Shown: positions 18,142-26,901 of the stretch, in pieces
Layout of the letters: each line of letters starts with the position of its first letter
Numbering within the stretch: the first letter of the stretch is position 1
Source: Ignavibacteriota bacterium
GTDB taxonomy: Bacteria > Bacteroidota > Ignavibacteria > UBA10030 > SZUA-254
Direction of reading: 5' to 3'
Assembly: GCA_016212665.1 (NCBI GenBank)
Contig: JACREZ010000027.1
Coordinates: 1-64,000 of the forward strand
DNA length: 64,000 bases
Translations under genes and position numbers: made by a program
Notes under the pieces: generated by a model
What the model saw: the letters and a program-made list of their open reading frames with translations, nothing else
Told to the model about the DNA's origin: nothing
The model's database searches: none

Positions 18142-18598
18142 AAAAATAGTTGAAATATTAATTTATGTACTAAATGAAGTTCGGAAATCGAATAAGCCGA
18201 TTGGCGAGATAGATTTCAAAGCGCTTGAGCGGAAAGGATACACGCAATCCGAAATCAGTACTGCGATTAGTTGGTTGTACGAACGCCTTAAACCGGAGCG
18301 CGACATCGCTGATAGAAAACCGGATTTTCGTCCGCCATCGTTTCGGGTTCTACATCCCGCAGAACGGTATATCTTAAGTCAGGATGCGCATGGTTATCTG
18401 ATTCAACTACGCGAATTAAATATCCTGTCTGACCATGAATTGGAATTGGTGATAGAGCGGGCAATGTTAAGCGGGTATGAGCAATTGACTTCGCCCGAAA
18501 TTCAATCAATTGTCAGTTCGATACTCTTCACAAGCGTGGAATCGTTCGACCAACGCCGCGGGCAAATCATGCTCAGCGGTAACGATACAATTCAATAG
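18134..18598 (+). CDS. Smg-like DUF494 family protein
   Basis: A cytoplasmic protein of 154 aa resembling Smg/DUF494 (IVEILIYVLNEVRKS, LERKGYTQSEISTAISWLYERL). The molecular role is unclear. In Proteobacteria smg also lies beside topA, and here it directly precedes topA with 17 nt between them, supporting the call. Its start lies inside the end of ybeY, which suggests coupled translation. Confidence 0.85.
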   Translation: MHEKIVEILIYVLNEVRKSNKPIGEIDFKALERKGYTQSEISTAISWLYERLKPERDIADRKPDFRPPSFRVLHPAERYILSQDAHGYLIQLRELNILSDHELELVIERAMLSGYEQLTSPEIQSIVSSILFTSVESFDQRRGQIMLSGNDTIQ

Positions 18599-18615
18599 CG
18601 GTAATTACAAGGGAA

Positions 18616-20937
18616 ATGGAAAAATCTTTAATCATTGTTGAGTCGCCTTCGAAAGCGAAGACGATTAATAAATATTTAGGCAAAGAATATATTGTCCATG
18701 CTTCTGTCGGACATATAAAAAATCTTCCGAAAAGTAAAATCGGAGTAGATATAGAAGCGGGATATGTCCCCACGTTTCAAACGATTGAAGGAAAAGAAGA
18801 AGTCATTCAAAAGTTGAAAGATGCCGCAGAGAAATCTGAATCTATTTATCTTGCAACCGACCCTGACCGCGAAGGAGAAGCCATCGCAGCCGACATTGCC
18901 GAAGAAATTAGCGGTAACGGTAAACCGATTTACCGTGTGTTGTTTCATGAGATAACACAAAAAGGGGTCACGGAAGCGATGAAGCACCCGGAAAAAGTCA
19001 ATGAGAATTTAGTTGCGTCGCAACGCGCACGACGTATCATGGATAGGATTGTTGGATACAAAGTCAGCCCGCTTGTCTGGAAAACATTTTTCTTCGGGTT
19101 ATCAGCAGGAAGAGTACAGTCGGTTGCCCTTCGTTTGATTTGTGAACGCGAGGAAGAAATTCGTGCCTTCCGTGCGCAGGAATATTGGTCTATCGTCGGT
19201 GAATTTGTTACAAGTCAGAAGAAGCCGTTCTACGCGAAACTCTTTAAGATTGATGGAAGAGATTTAATTGTTCCTGCAAAAGAAACGTTGCTCGAAATTG
19301 AACACAAAGGAACGAAAGACAGATATACATTCATTCCCTCGGAAGACGAAGCGCAGAATTATCTTGAAGATATAAAACAGCAATCGTACGAGATTGCAGA
19401 TTATCAGAAGCGCGAGTCGAAACGAAATCCACTGCCACCGTTTATCACGAGTACGATGCAACAAGAGGCATCGCGGAAACTTCGCATGTCCGCATCGAAG
19501 ACGATGAAAGCCGCACAAAAGTTGTATGAAGGTATTGCAATCGGTGAAGAAGGTTTAGTTGGTTTGATTACCTATATGCGTACCGATTCGACACGTATCA
19601 GCGCTGATGCTGTGAGTGAAGTGCGGGAATATATTTTCAATAACTATGGCAAGGACTATTTACCGTCGCACGCGAATGTCTATAAAAAGAAAGCATCGCA
19701 GGATGCGCACGAAGCAATCCGACCGACCTCGATGAAATACACACCGAATTTTGTCAGGAAATATTTGGACAAAGATGTGTTCCGACTGTACGAATTAATT
19801 TGGAATCGGTTTGTTGCGTGTCAGATGGAAGCCGCAGTGATTGAGACAACGACAGTAATTGTTGAAGGGGGAAAATATCAATTCAAAGCAACAGCATCAA
19901 AGTATTTGTTCCGTGGTTTCCTGCAAGTGTACGATGATAGCCGGGACGAAACTGATGTTGTGGAGGATGAAGACGCAGAAATGATAGACGAGATTCTGCC
20001 GGAAAATCTGACGAAAGGGCAGGATGCGAAATTATTGAGCGCTGTGCCACATCGCCATGAGACGAAGCCGCCGCCACGTTATACGGAAGCAAGTTTAGTG
20101 AAAATGCTTGAATCGCTTCGTATCGGGAGACCAAGTACATACGCATCCATCGTCGGAACAATTCTCGACAGAAAATATGTCGAACAGCAGGAACGAAGGT
20201 TGTTTGCTCTTGAACTCGGCATGGGCGTCAACAAAATGTTGACTGCAACATTTCCCGATATTTTCAATGTGAAATTCACGGCGAAGATGGAGGATGAACT
20301 CGACACAATCGCAAACGGTAAGCAAGAGTACAAAGAAGTGATGGACGATTTTTATTTACCGTTCAGCAAATCGTTAGATAAGGCAACGCTGAAAGTTGCT
20401 GAGATGAAAAAAGCCACACAAGAAAAAACGGAAGAAGTTTGTGAGAAGTGCGGCAAGCACATGGTTATCAAGTGGGGAAGAAACGGACGGTTTATGGCGT
20501 GTTCCGGGTATCCAACCTGTAAGAATGCTAAACCGTTACCGGGAGAGCAAGCGGCACAGCAACATCTTGTCGGATTGAAATGCGAACTTTGCGGCGGCGA
20601 CCTGTTGGTGAAGTCAAGTAAGTTCGGGACATTTTTAGGATGCTCGAACTATCCGACGTGTAAAAATATCAGACCAATTGGTTTAGGGATTCCATGTCCG
20701 AAGTGTACGACCGGTGACGTTATTGAACGGAAGACAAAGCGTAAACGAGCATTCTACGGTTGTTCTCGTTACCCTGAATGCGATTTTGCTTCATGGCACA
20801 AGCCGGTGAGCACGAAATGCGATACGTGCGGTTCTTCATATATGTTAAGCAAGTATTCTGCAAAACGCGGTGAATATCTTGTTTGTCCCGAATGTAAAGC
20901 GGAAGTTGAAAAGGAACCACTTGCCAAAGCAGGATAA
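18616..20937 (+). CDS. topA: DNA topoisomerase I
   Basis: Relaxes negative supercoils by cutting one DNA strand. The protein has 773 aa. The Toprim domain is N-terminal (LIIVESPSKAKTINKYLG). The catalytic Tyr is in GLITYMRTDSTRIS at about residue 318. The type IA core continues to about residue 600. Four C-terminal zinc-ribbon units follow (CEKCGKHM..CSGYPTC, CELCGGD..CSNYPTC, CPKCTTGD..CSRYPEC, CDTCGSS..CPEC). A recombinase gene follows directly and may overlap its end. Confidence 0.97.
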   Translation: MEKSLIIVESPSKAKTINKYLGKEYIVHASVGHIKNLPKSKIGVDIEAGYVPTFQTIEGKEEVIQKLKDAAEKSESIYLATDPDREGEAIAADIAEEISGNGKPIYRVLFHEITQKGVTEAMKHPEKVNENLVASQRARRIMDRIVGYKVSPLVWKTFFFGLSAGRVQSVALRLICEREEEIRAFRAQEYWSIVGEFVTSQKKPFYAKLFKIDGRDLIVPAKETLLEIEHKGTKDRYTFIPSEDEAQNYLEDIKQQSYEIADYQKRESKRNPLPPFITSTMQQEASRKLRMSASKTMKAAQKLYEGIAIGEEGLVGLITYMRTDSTRISADAVSEVREYIFNNYGKDYLPSHANVYKKKASQDAHEAIRPTSMKYTPNFVRKYLDKDVFRLYELIWNRFVACQMEAAVIETTTVIVEGGKYQFKATASKYLFRGFLQVYDDSRDETDVVEDEDAEMIDEILPENLTKGQDAKLLSAVPHRHETKPPPRYTEASLVKMLESLRIGRPSTYASIVGTILDRKYVEQQERRLFALELGMGVNKMLTATFPDIFNVKFTAKMEDELDTIANGKQEYKEVMDDFYLPFSKSLDKATLKVAEMKKATQEKTEEVCEKCGKHMVIKWGRNGRFMACSGYPTCKNAKPLPGEQAAQQHLVGLKCELCGGDLLVKSSKFGTFLGCSNYPTCKNIRPIGLGIPCPKCTTGDVIERKTKRKRAFYGCSRYPECDFASWHKPVSTKCDTCGSSYMLSKYSAKRGEYLVCPECKAEVEKEPLAKAG

Positions 20938-20956
20938 AAAATATCTGCAGAATCTG

Positions 20957-21838
20957 ATGTTCGATTTCTTCGATTATCTTTTGAAAGAAAAGCAATATTC
21001 ATCGCACACTGTTGTTGCCTATGAAGATGATTTGAATCAGTTCAGGGATTACATCATGATGGAATCCATCGAACTGGAATTAGTGAGTCATTACACGGTG
21101 AGAGATTTCCTTTGGGATTTACAGGACAAAGGGTTGAGTAAGCGAAGCGTCGCCCGGAAACTTGCCGCCGTTCGCTCGTTCTTCAAATATTTGAAAAAGA
21201 AAAAGATTGTTGAAATAAATCCTGCATCGAATGTCGTTTCTGTAAAGTTAGAGAATCATCTTCCTGTGTTCGTTGAAGAATCATCAATCAACAACATGAT
21301 GGAAATGGTGGATACTTCAACCACGGAGGGATTGCGAGATAAAGCAATTCTGGAATTGCTCTACGGAACGGGAATTCGTTTGAATGAACTTGTCGGGTTG
21401 AACATCTATCATCTTGATGTATTCGACGGAACCATGAAAGTTCTCGGTAAAGGAAACAAGCAACGAGTCGTTCCCGTCGGAAGAAAAGCGATGGAAGCGT
21501 TGAAACTCTATCAGGCACACCGGCAGGAATTGTATTCCGAAAAAACTGATGACGATGACAGAGTAGCATTTTTTTTGACGAAGCATGGCAAACGAATTTA
21601 TCCAGAAGCAGTGTACCGTCTCGTTCGCAGTTACATTGGCAAGGTTTCCGAGATTGAAAAGAAAAGTCCGCATGTGTTACGTCATACGTTTGCGACGCAC
21701 ATGCTAAACCACGGCGCAGATTTGAGAGCCGTGAAGGAATTATTAGGTCACGAAAATCTTTCAACGACTCAATTGTACACGCATGTTACAGTCGAGCGTT
21801 TGAAAAAGGTGTATGAGTTAGCTCATCCCAAAGCATAA
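20957..21838 (+). CDS. Tyrosine recombinase XerC/XerD
   Basis: A site-specific recombinase of 293 aa that resolves chromosome dimers at dif. The SAM-like core-binding domain covers about 1-90 (LKEKQYSSHTVVAYEDDLNQF). The catalytic residues are visible: Arg in GTGIRLNELVGL, Lys in GKGNKQRVVP, HxxR in HVLRHTFATH, His in LLGHENLSTTQ and nucleophile Tyr in LYTHVTVERLK. ATG 20957 gives the usual XerC/D length. An in-frame ATG at 20870 inside topA would add 29 Lys-rich residues. Being beside topA and hpf, it looks like the housekeeping enzyme and not an integrase. Confidence 0.92.
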   Translation: MFDFFDYLLKEKQYSSHTVVAYEDDLNQFRDYIMMESIELELVSHYTVRDFLWDLQDKGLSKRSVARKLAAVRSFFKYLKKKKIVEINPASNVVSVKLENHLPVFVEESSINNMMEMVDTSTTEGLRDKAILELLYGTGIRLNELVGLNIYHLDVFDGTMKVLGKGNKQRVVPVGRKAMEALKLYQAHRQELYSEKTDDDDRVAFFLTKHGKRIYPEAVYRLVRSYIGKVSEIEKKSPHVLRHTFATHMLNHGADLRAVKELLGHENLSTTQLYTHVTVERLKKVYELAHPKA

Positions 21839-21864
21839 AAAAATAATTATAACAGGAGTTCTTT

Positions 21865-22224
21865 ATGGACATACATTTTACAGCAAGAAGATTTAAACCA
21901 CATCAAGACATCCGCGATCATGCATTGACCGCACTGAAAAAATTAGACAAACATTACGACGGAATCGTTCGGAGCGATATCATTCTTAGTTATGAAGGCA
22001 AAGACCCAAGCGTTAAAGTCGCGGAAGTGAAAGTACATGTACTGAATGCCGTACTGACTGCAAAGGAAAAATCGAAAGAATTTCATAAATCCATTGATAT
22101 GTCAATTGATAAAATCGAACGTCAGTTGGGTAAGCATAAAGCGAAAAAGATTATGAAAAATAAAAAGACGCTTCGGAAAGTCAAGGAGAAAACGCCCGTG
22201 GATGTTTCCGGAGATGATGAATGA
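21865..22224 (+). CDS. hpf: Ribosome hibernation-promoting factor (short HPF/RaiA type)
   Basis: Binds the 30S A/P-site region and inactivates ribosomes in slow growth. It is 119 aa, so the short form without the dimerising C-terminal domain. The beta-alpha-beta-beta-beta-alpha fold is visible in MDIHFTARRFKPHQDIRDHA and VKVHVLNAVLTAKEKSKEF; the C-terminus is basic. A Shine-Dalgarno AGGAGT precedes it. It overlaps hprK by 4 nt, echoing the rpoN-hpf-ptsN-hprK gene order of other bacteria. Confidence 0.93.
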   Translation: MDIHFTARRFKPHQDIRDHALTALKKLDKHYDGIVRSDIILSYEGKDPSVKVAEVKVHVLNAVLTAKEKSKEFHKSIDMSIDKIERQLGKHKAKKIMKNKKTLRKVKEKTPVDVSGDDE

Positions 22225-23234
22225 AACTGAACAACATCAAGGAAACGCGGAAAAAGAGTATCACCGTTGGATTTTTCCTTGAGGCGAACAAAGAAAGACT
22301 GAAATTAGCTCCGTTAACCGGTGATGTCGGATTACATCGCGAAATTACAGACAATAATATTCACCGTCCTGGGTTAGCATTAGCCGGGTATGTGCAACTT
22401 TTTACTTTCGATCGCGTACAGATATTCGGGAATACAGAGATGAAATATCTCCAACAATTGACGAAAGAAGAACGCCTGAATTCGATTCGGACCTTGTTGC
22501 AGTTTGAGTTACCATGCATCATTATCACCAATAATAATCCTGTGGAAGAAGAGTTTGTAGCCCTTGCAAAAGAAAAGCAAGTTGCCATTTTTCAAACTCC
22601 CCTCGAAACGACAAAGTTAGTGTACATCCTCAGCGATTTTCTGGATGACCAATTTTCCCGGCAGTGTGTGTTACATGGTTCTTTCGTTGATGTGTATGGT
22701 ATTGGTTTGATGGTAGTCGGACGTTCGGGAATCGGGAAAAGCGAAATTGCTCTCGACCTTATCGAACGCGGTCATCGCCTGGTTGCTGATGACGTAGTAA
22801 CTGTGACGCGCAAAGGAGAAGGTATTCTCATGGGCGCAGGAACAGACCTCGTCAAGCATTTCATGGAGATTCGCGGGCTTGGATTGATAGATGTGCGAAG
22901 CATGTTTGGAATCAGGGCTATTCGCTTCCAAAAGCGGGTTGAAATTGTCGTTGAATTGATGGAATGGCGTCCCGACGAAGAATACACAAGAACGGGCCTT
23001 GATGATGAGACGATAATGCTCTTAGATGTCCCGATTCAATGGATAAAACTGCCAATTTTCCCCGGAAAGAACGTTACTGTCATTTGTGAAGTCATCGCGT
23101 TGAACTATTTACTCAAACATTACGGTTATGATGCAGCAAAAGAGTTCTCAAAGCGTTTAGATAAAGTACTTGCTCAGAAAAGTAAACACATTGAAGATAG
23201 GGTTATTGACTATTTTGAGCATGATTTTGAATAA
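22221..23234 (+). CDS. hprK: HPr kinase/phosphorylase
   Basis: Phosphorylates HPr on serine and reverses the reaction with phosphate. The protein has 337 aa. The N-terminal domain covers about 1-130 (GDVGLHREITDNNIHRPGLAL). The catalytic domain has Walker A in GRSGIGKSEIALDLIERGH (about 165-180), ADDVV, and the family signature MEIRGLGLIDVRSMFG. No sugar-specific PTS genes are seen nearby, as in other FCB and proteobacterial genomes where HprK regulates without sugar transport. It is translationally coupled to hpf. Confidence 0.95.
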   Translation: MKLNNIKETRKKSITVGFFLEANKERLKLAPLTGDVGLHREITDNNIHRPGLALAGYVQLFTFDRVQIFGNTEMKYLQQLTKEERLNSIRTLLQFELPCIIITNNNPVEEEFVALAKEKQVAIFQTPLETTKLVYILSDFLDDQFSRQCVLHGSFVDVYGIGLMVVGRSGIGKSEIALDLIERGHRLVADDVVTVTRKGEGILMGAGTDLVKHFMEIRGLGLIDVRSMFGIRAIRFQKRVEIVVELMEWRPDEEYTRTGLDDETIMLLDVPIQWIKLPIFPGKNVTVICEVIALNYLLKHYGYDAAKEFSKRLDKVLAQKSKHIEDRVIDYFEHDFE

Positions 23235-23257
23235 AATCACAAAAATTATTAAAACCC

Positions 23258-23288
23258 TTGACTTGCAAGAAATATTTTATTACCTTTG
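23258..23288 (+). promoter_or_regulatory. Bacteroidota-type promoter of the M23 peptidase gene
   Basis: TTG at 23258-23260, a 20-nt spacer, then TACCTTTG at 23281-23288. This is a full TAnnTTTG match, 46 nt before the ATG at 23335. Confidence 0.7.
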
Positions 23289-23334
23289 ACCAACTTTTTT
23301 AGAAAGTCTAACTAAGTTACACAATACTCAATCT

Positions 23335-24288
23335 ATGAAACGAAAATTCAAATATTATTTTTATTCTCCTGAGCAGTTGGGGTTAAAAGAAATCCGTTGG
23401 TTCCGTTCGAAAGTCATCGGTGGTATATCGGTAGCAGTGGTTTTGTTTTTAATCTTTCTCTTAGGTGCGGATTATTATGTGTTTGATTTTCTGGGATTCA
23501 GCCATGAGCGGGCTGCCCAATTATCAATTGAGAATAAAATGTTACAAGAAAAACTTCTGACGATGAAACTCCAAGTAGAAGAATTGCAGAAATCGTTAGA
23601 GAAAATTGACTCGCAAGGGAATGAACTTCGTTTGAAAGTCAACTTATCGCCATTGAACGACGATATGAAACTTGGAGGTACTGGCGGTTCATTACAATAT
23701 TCCAATGACGGCGTAACTACATCTGCGTTCGATGATGTGTTGAATTCTACATTCACGATGTTGGAAAAAATATCCGGCGAAGTAAAAGTGCAGCAAGAAA
23801 GTTATGCAGAAATTCTCAGGAAGCAACAATCCAATCAGGAATTCTTTAGGCATTTGCCTGCATTGTTGCCGATGGTTGGTAATTATGAACGTGGAGATTT
23901 CGGGATGAGGAAACATCCCGTTCTCGGTGTTACGAAGTTTCACGAGGGGGTTGATATTATTAATGATATCGGAACACCGGTTTACGCCCCTGCAGATGGT
24001 GTTGTAGAATTTGCCGGTCATAGCGGCGGTGGGTACGGATTGATTCTTCTTATCAAACATGGTTATGGTTATGAGACTCTTTATGGGCACCTCTCCAAAA
24101 CTATTGTAAAAGAAGGTCAGCGCATCAAACGCGGAGATTTGATTGCGAAAAGCGGTAACAGTGGACTTGTCAGCGGTCCGCATTTGCATTATGAAGTGCA
24201 TTACAACGGCGTGAGACAAAATCCCCTGGATTATTTCTTTAACGATTTAACACCTCAGCAATATAACAAGCAAATCGCTTCAAAATAA
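23335..24288 (+). CDS. M23 family metallopeptidase (LytM domain)
   Basis: A peptidoglycan-hydrolase-like protein of 317 aa in the inner membrane and periplasm. One transmembrane helix lies at about 25-50, then a coiled coil at about 60-95 (IENKMLQEKLLTMKLQVEEL). A C-terminal LytM domain has zinc ligands H and D in FHEGVDI and HxH in PHLHYEVHYNG, so it appears catalytically intact. The architecture matches the MepM/NlpD-like proteins of Bacteroidota that act in wall remodelling at division. A 9-bp hairpin lies at 24300-24322 after the stop. Confidence 0.93.
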   Translation: MKRKFKYYFYSPEQLGLKEIRWFRSKVIGGISVAVVLFLIFLLGADYYVFDFLGFSHERAAQLSIENKMLQEKLLTMKLQVEELQKSLEKIDSQGNELRLKVNLSPLNDDMKLGGTGGSLQYSNDGVTTSAFDDVLNSTFTMLEKISGEVKVQQESYAEILRKQQSNQEFFRHLPALLPMVGNYERGDFGMRKHPVLGVTKFHEGVDIINDIGTPVYAPADGVVEFAGHSGGGYGLILLIKHGYGYETLYGHLSKTIVKEGQRIKRGDLIAKSGNSGLVSGPHLHYEVHYNGVRQNPLDYFFNDLTPQQYNKQIASK

Positions 24289-24368
24289 TTCTGAGGTAAT
24301 TGAAAAAGTGAACCTTTTTCAAGTATGAACAGTTTTGTAATTGAATTTTAAAAGTTGAAAGGAAAACA

Positions 24369-24596
24369 ATGATTTGGACAATGGAACTTGCATCCTATTT
24401 GGATGACGCACCATGGCCCGCAACGAAAGAAGAACTGATTGATTATTCTATACGCACCGGTGCGCCGGTTGAAGTGATTGAAAATCTTCAGGAATTGGAA
24501 GATTCCGAAGAACCGTATGAAAAGATGGAAGATATATGGCCCGATTATCCTACGGACACAGATTACTTTTTCGGAGACGAAAGCGACGAATACTAA
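24369..24596 (+). CDS. DUF2795 domain protein
   Basis: A small, very acidic protein of 75 aa that matches DUF2795 (ASYLDDAPWPATKEELIDYS, GAPVEVIENLQEL). Its function is unknown. A Shine-Dalgarno (AAAGGA) precedes the ATG. A strong terminator follows within 60-95 nt, so it may be a separate, highly expressed transcript. Confidence 0.85.
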   Translation: MIWTMELASYLDDAPWPATKEELIDYSIRTGAPVEVIENLQELEDSEEPYEKMEDIWPDYPTDTDYFFGDESDEY

Positions 24597-24655
24597 CGTG
24601 TCTCTTGTGTACTTTGTTCAGTGTAACGGATAATTAAATCAGAAGAGTTCTATCA

Positions 24656-24689
24656 AACCCATCCCTTGTATTCTGAGGATGGGTTTTTT
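24656..24689 (+). terminator. Intrinsic terminator after the DUF2795 gene
   Basis: AACCCATCC (24656-24664) pairs perfectly with GGATGGGTT (24677-24685), with a 12-nt loop and a T run to 24689. Confidence 0.88.
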
Positions 24690-24704
24690 GTTTATGCCAA
24701 CCTT

Positions 24705-26840
24705 GTGTTAATACGTCAGACAAATATTTCCTACCGGAATGTATGCAGATTGTTTTTTCAATCCGCGTTCTTCCTGTTTACCGTAGTGACTTGTGCAAGC
24801 AGTAAATTATTTGCTCAAGAGTCAACTCCAATTTCTAATTTTGAAATTGTTTCGATTTCTTTTGAAGGGAACAATGCGTTCGATGATGACCAATTAGAGG
24901 AAGTTATACTTACGAAAGAAACGCCAGGCGCTGTTTCCAAGTTTTTCTTTTCGGTGTTGGGTGAAAAATTCGGGTCAAAGCCGGAACACCTTGATGTAAC
25001 CATTCTTGATGAGGATAAAGAGCGCTTACTTCTCTTCTACAAAAATCATAGTTACTTCAGAACAACGGTGGCGATAGAAACTATGTTCGATTCACTTGAT
25101 GAATCGTGTTCTCTAATCTATAACATTATTGAAGGGAACAATTCGCTGATTGACAGTCTTGAATATTTAGGACTTGATAGCATTGCCACAGACTTGAGGG
25201 AACAGATTGCATTTGAGCCAATTGTCATGAAAGGAATGGCATACGAACCGCCGAAAGCACAATCTGAAATTGCAAGAATCCTGAACATCCTGTCTGAAAA
25301 CGGGTACCCGCAAGCACGATTTGATAAGGAACGCTCGGGCGCATTTCATCGCGCTTCGACAAATAATTTTCAATTGACGATTACAATATTGCCAGGAAAA
25401 CGTTATGCTTTTGGTGATGTTACTGTCCATGTCGAACCTGCACGAGAAGATATTACTCCCGAACTTATTATCCGGCAACTTGATTTTGAGCAGGGAGAGT
25501 TGTATAGCAAGCGGAAAACAATATCAAGCGAACGAAGTTTGAATCGCCTTGATTTGTTTGAGTCTGTGCGTATTGACCACCCACGGTTTTCCGATTCATT
25601 GACGAGTACAATGATACCGACAGATATTTTTGTCCGTCCGCGAGACCGGCATGAAATTTCTCCTGAACTCAGTGTTTCCGACGAAAACAATACCTTTAAT
25701 CTTGGACTTGGACTTGGTTATACTAACAGAAATTTTCTTGGTGATGCGCGATTGTTTACCGTTCGAGCAAGAGTTCGCGCTCAATCATTGCTTGAATGGA
25801 ATCTCGGCGATGTAGTGCTGAAAGGAAACGGACTCAGCGATGAATCTGTCATCGGAGCAGTCGAATTACAATTCCAATTACAGCAACCATATTTCTTTTC
25901 AAGACGACTCAGCGGTTCATGGACTTCATCCATCATTTCTGAAAAACAAATAGAATACAAGCAGGCAATCCTGCGAAATAAAATAGGATTGAGCAATCAG
26001 TTTGCAACATATACATACGGACTGGCAGAGTGGACGCTTGAACGAGTTAGTCCTGAGTTCAATGATACTTCAAAAATCCCTCTGATATTTACTTTACAGG
26101 AAAATCAAAAACAGTTCAATTCAATTTTAACTCTCACACTTCAACGCGATAAAACGAACGACATTTTTTCTCCGACAGAAGGATTCTTCAACAGCATCAC
26201 GGTCGAAGAATCAGGAATCCTTCCGAGAGTGTTGCCTTCGATTAAAGGAGACTTGCCATTTACTCAATATTACAAACTGATTTTATTTGGCAGGTGGTAC
26301 GATGATTTAACAACGAGTAAGTTTAACATTCTCGCGATGAAGGGACGTGCAGGATATCAGGATAAATACGGTGACAGTTATACGAGCGGAGTGAACATCC
26401 CGTTGAACAGAAGATTTTTTGCCGGAGGGAGTGGAAGCGTGCGTGGTTGGCGGGCGAGAGACCTCGGCACTATGCCCGATTCACTCCTTCCGTTGGGCGG
26501 AAATTTTATTTTTGAAGGAAATCTTGAACTGCGCATCAATCATTTTCGCGGATTTGGTAAAGCGCTTTGGTTCGACCTTGACAATGTTTGGGGCGTGTAT
26601 TATTTAGACGTAGGGAATGTGTGGAGTGACCTGAAAGATTTTACTCTCAAGGATTTAGCCGTTGCCGCAGGCATAGGGTTCAGGTATGAAACGCTGTTCG
26701 GTCCGTTTAGGATTGATTACGGTTTCCGCGTCTATGACCCGAAAGAACCGGCAGGACATCAAACAATTTTTCAAAAAAGATTTTGGGGTGATGTTTTCTC
26801 CAACGGCGTTCTTCACTTCGGAATCGGTCACGCGTTCTAA
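24705..26840 (+). CDS. Omp85 family outer-membrane protein (BamA/TamA-like)
   Basis: An outer-membrane insertase-like protein of about 711 aa. A signal peptide ends near SSKLFAQ. POTRA-like repeats (ISFEGNNAFDDDQLEEVI, YAFGDVTVHVEP) precede a 16-strand barrel of the bacterial surface antigen type with the conserved GGSGSVRGWRARDLG loop motif. It may be TamA-like or a second BamA; I cannot tell which. There is no ATG near the start. I chose GTG 24705. The longest frame begins at a TTG inside the terminator stem at 24666, which is unlikely. Confidence 0.85.
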   Translation: MLIRQTNISYRNVCRLFFQSAFFLFTVVTCASSKLFAQESTPISNFEIVSISFEGNNAFDDDQLEEVILTKETPGAVSKFFFSVLGEKFGSKPEHLDVTILDEDKERLLLFYKNHSYFRTTVAIETMFDSLDESCSLIYNIIEGNNSLIDSLEYLGLDSIATDLREQIAFEPIVMKGMAYEPPKAQSEIARILNILSENGYPQARFDKERSGAFHRASTNNFQLTITILPGKRYAFGDVTVHVEPAREDITPELIIRQLDFEQGELYSKRKTISSERSLNRLDLFESVRIDHPRFSDSLTSTMIPTDIFVRPRDRHEISPELSVSDENNTFNLGLGLGYTNRNFLGDARLFTVRARVRAQSLLEWNLGDVVLKGNGLSDESVIGAVELQFQLQQPYFFSRRLSGSWTSSIISEKQIEYKQAILRNKIGLSNQFATYTYGLAEWTLERVSPEFNDTSKIPLIFTLQENQKQFNSILTLTLQRDKTNDIFSPTEGFFNSITVEESGILPRVLPSIKGDLPFTQYYKLILFGRWYDDLTTSKFNILAMKGRAGYQDKYGDSYTSGVNIPLNRRFFAGGSGSVRGWRARDLGTMPDSLLPLGGNFIFEGNLELRINHFRGFGKALWFDLDNVWGVYYLDVGNVWSDLKDFTLKDLAVAAGIGFRYETLFGPFRIDYGFRVYDPKEPAGHQTIFQKRFWGDVFSNGVLHFGIGHAF

Positions 26841-26901
26841 TTACGAATCACAAATCACGAGTCACTAATTAACCAATCACAAATCACGAATTAACGAATC
26901 C
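26841..26901. repeat. Word-type repeat between Omp85 gene and holB
   Basis: The whole 61-nt spacer is made of the phrase AATCACAAATCACGA, present twice (about 26846-26860 and 26875-26889), with filler such as ATTAACGAATC. It starts right after the stop codon and runs up to the holB ATG. It belongs with the other phrase-like repeats of this window. Confidence 0.7.

Noticed and set aside
20870-20956. Longer N-terminus for the Xer recombinase
   Set aside because: It would lie inside topA and add a Lys-rich stretch not typical of XerC/D; the ATG at 20957 gives the usual length.
24300-24322. TTGAAAAAG/CTTTTTCAA hairpin as a terminator for the M23 gene
   Set aside because: The 9-bp stem is A/T-rich and no T run follows, so it is noted only in the gene entry.
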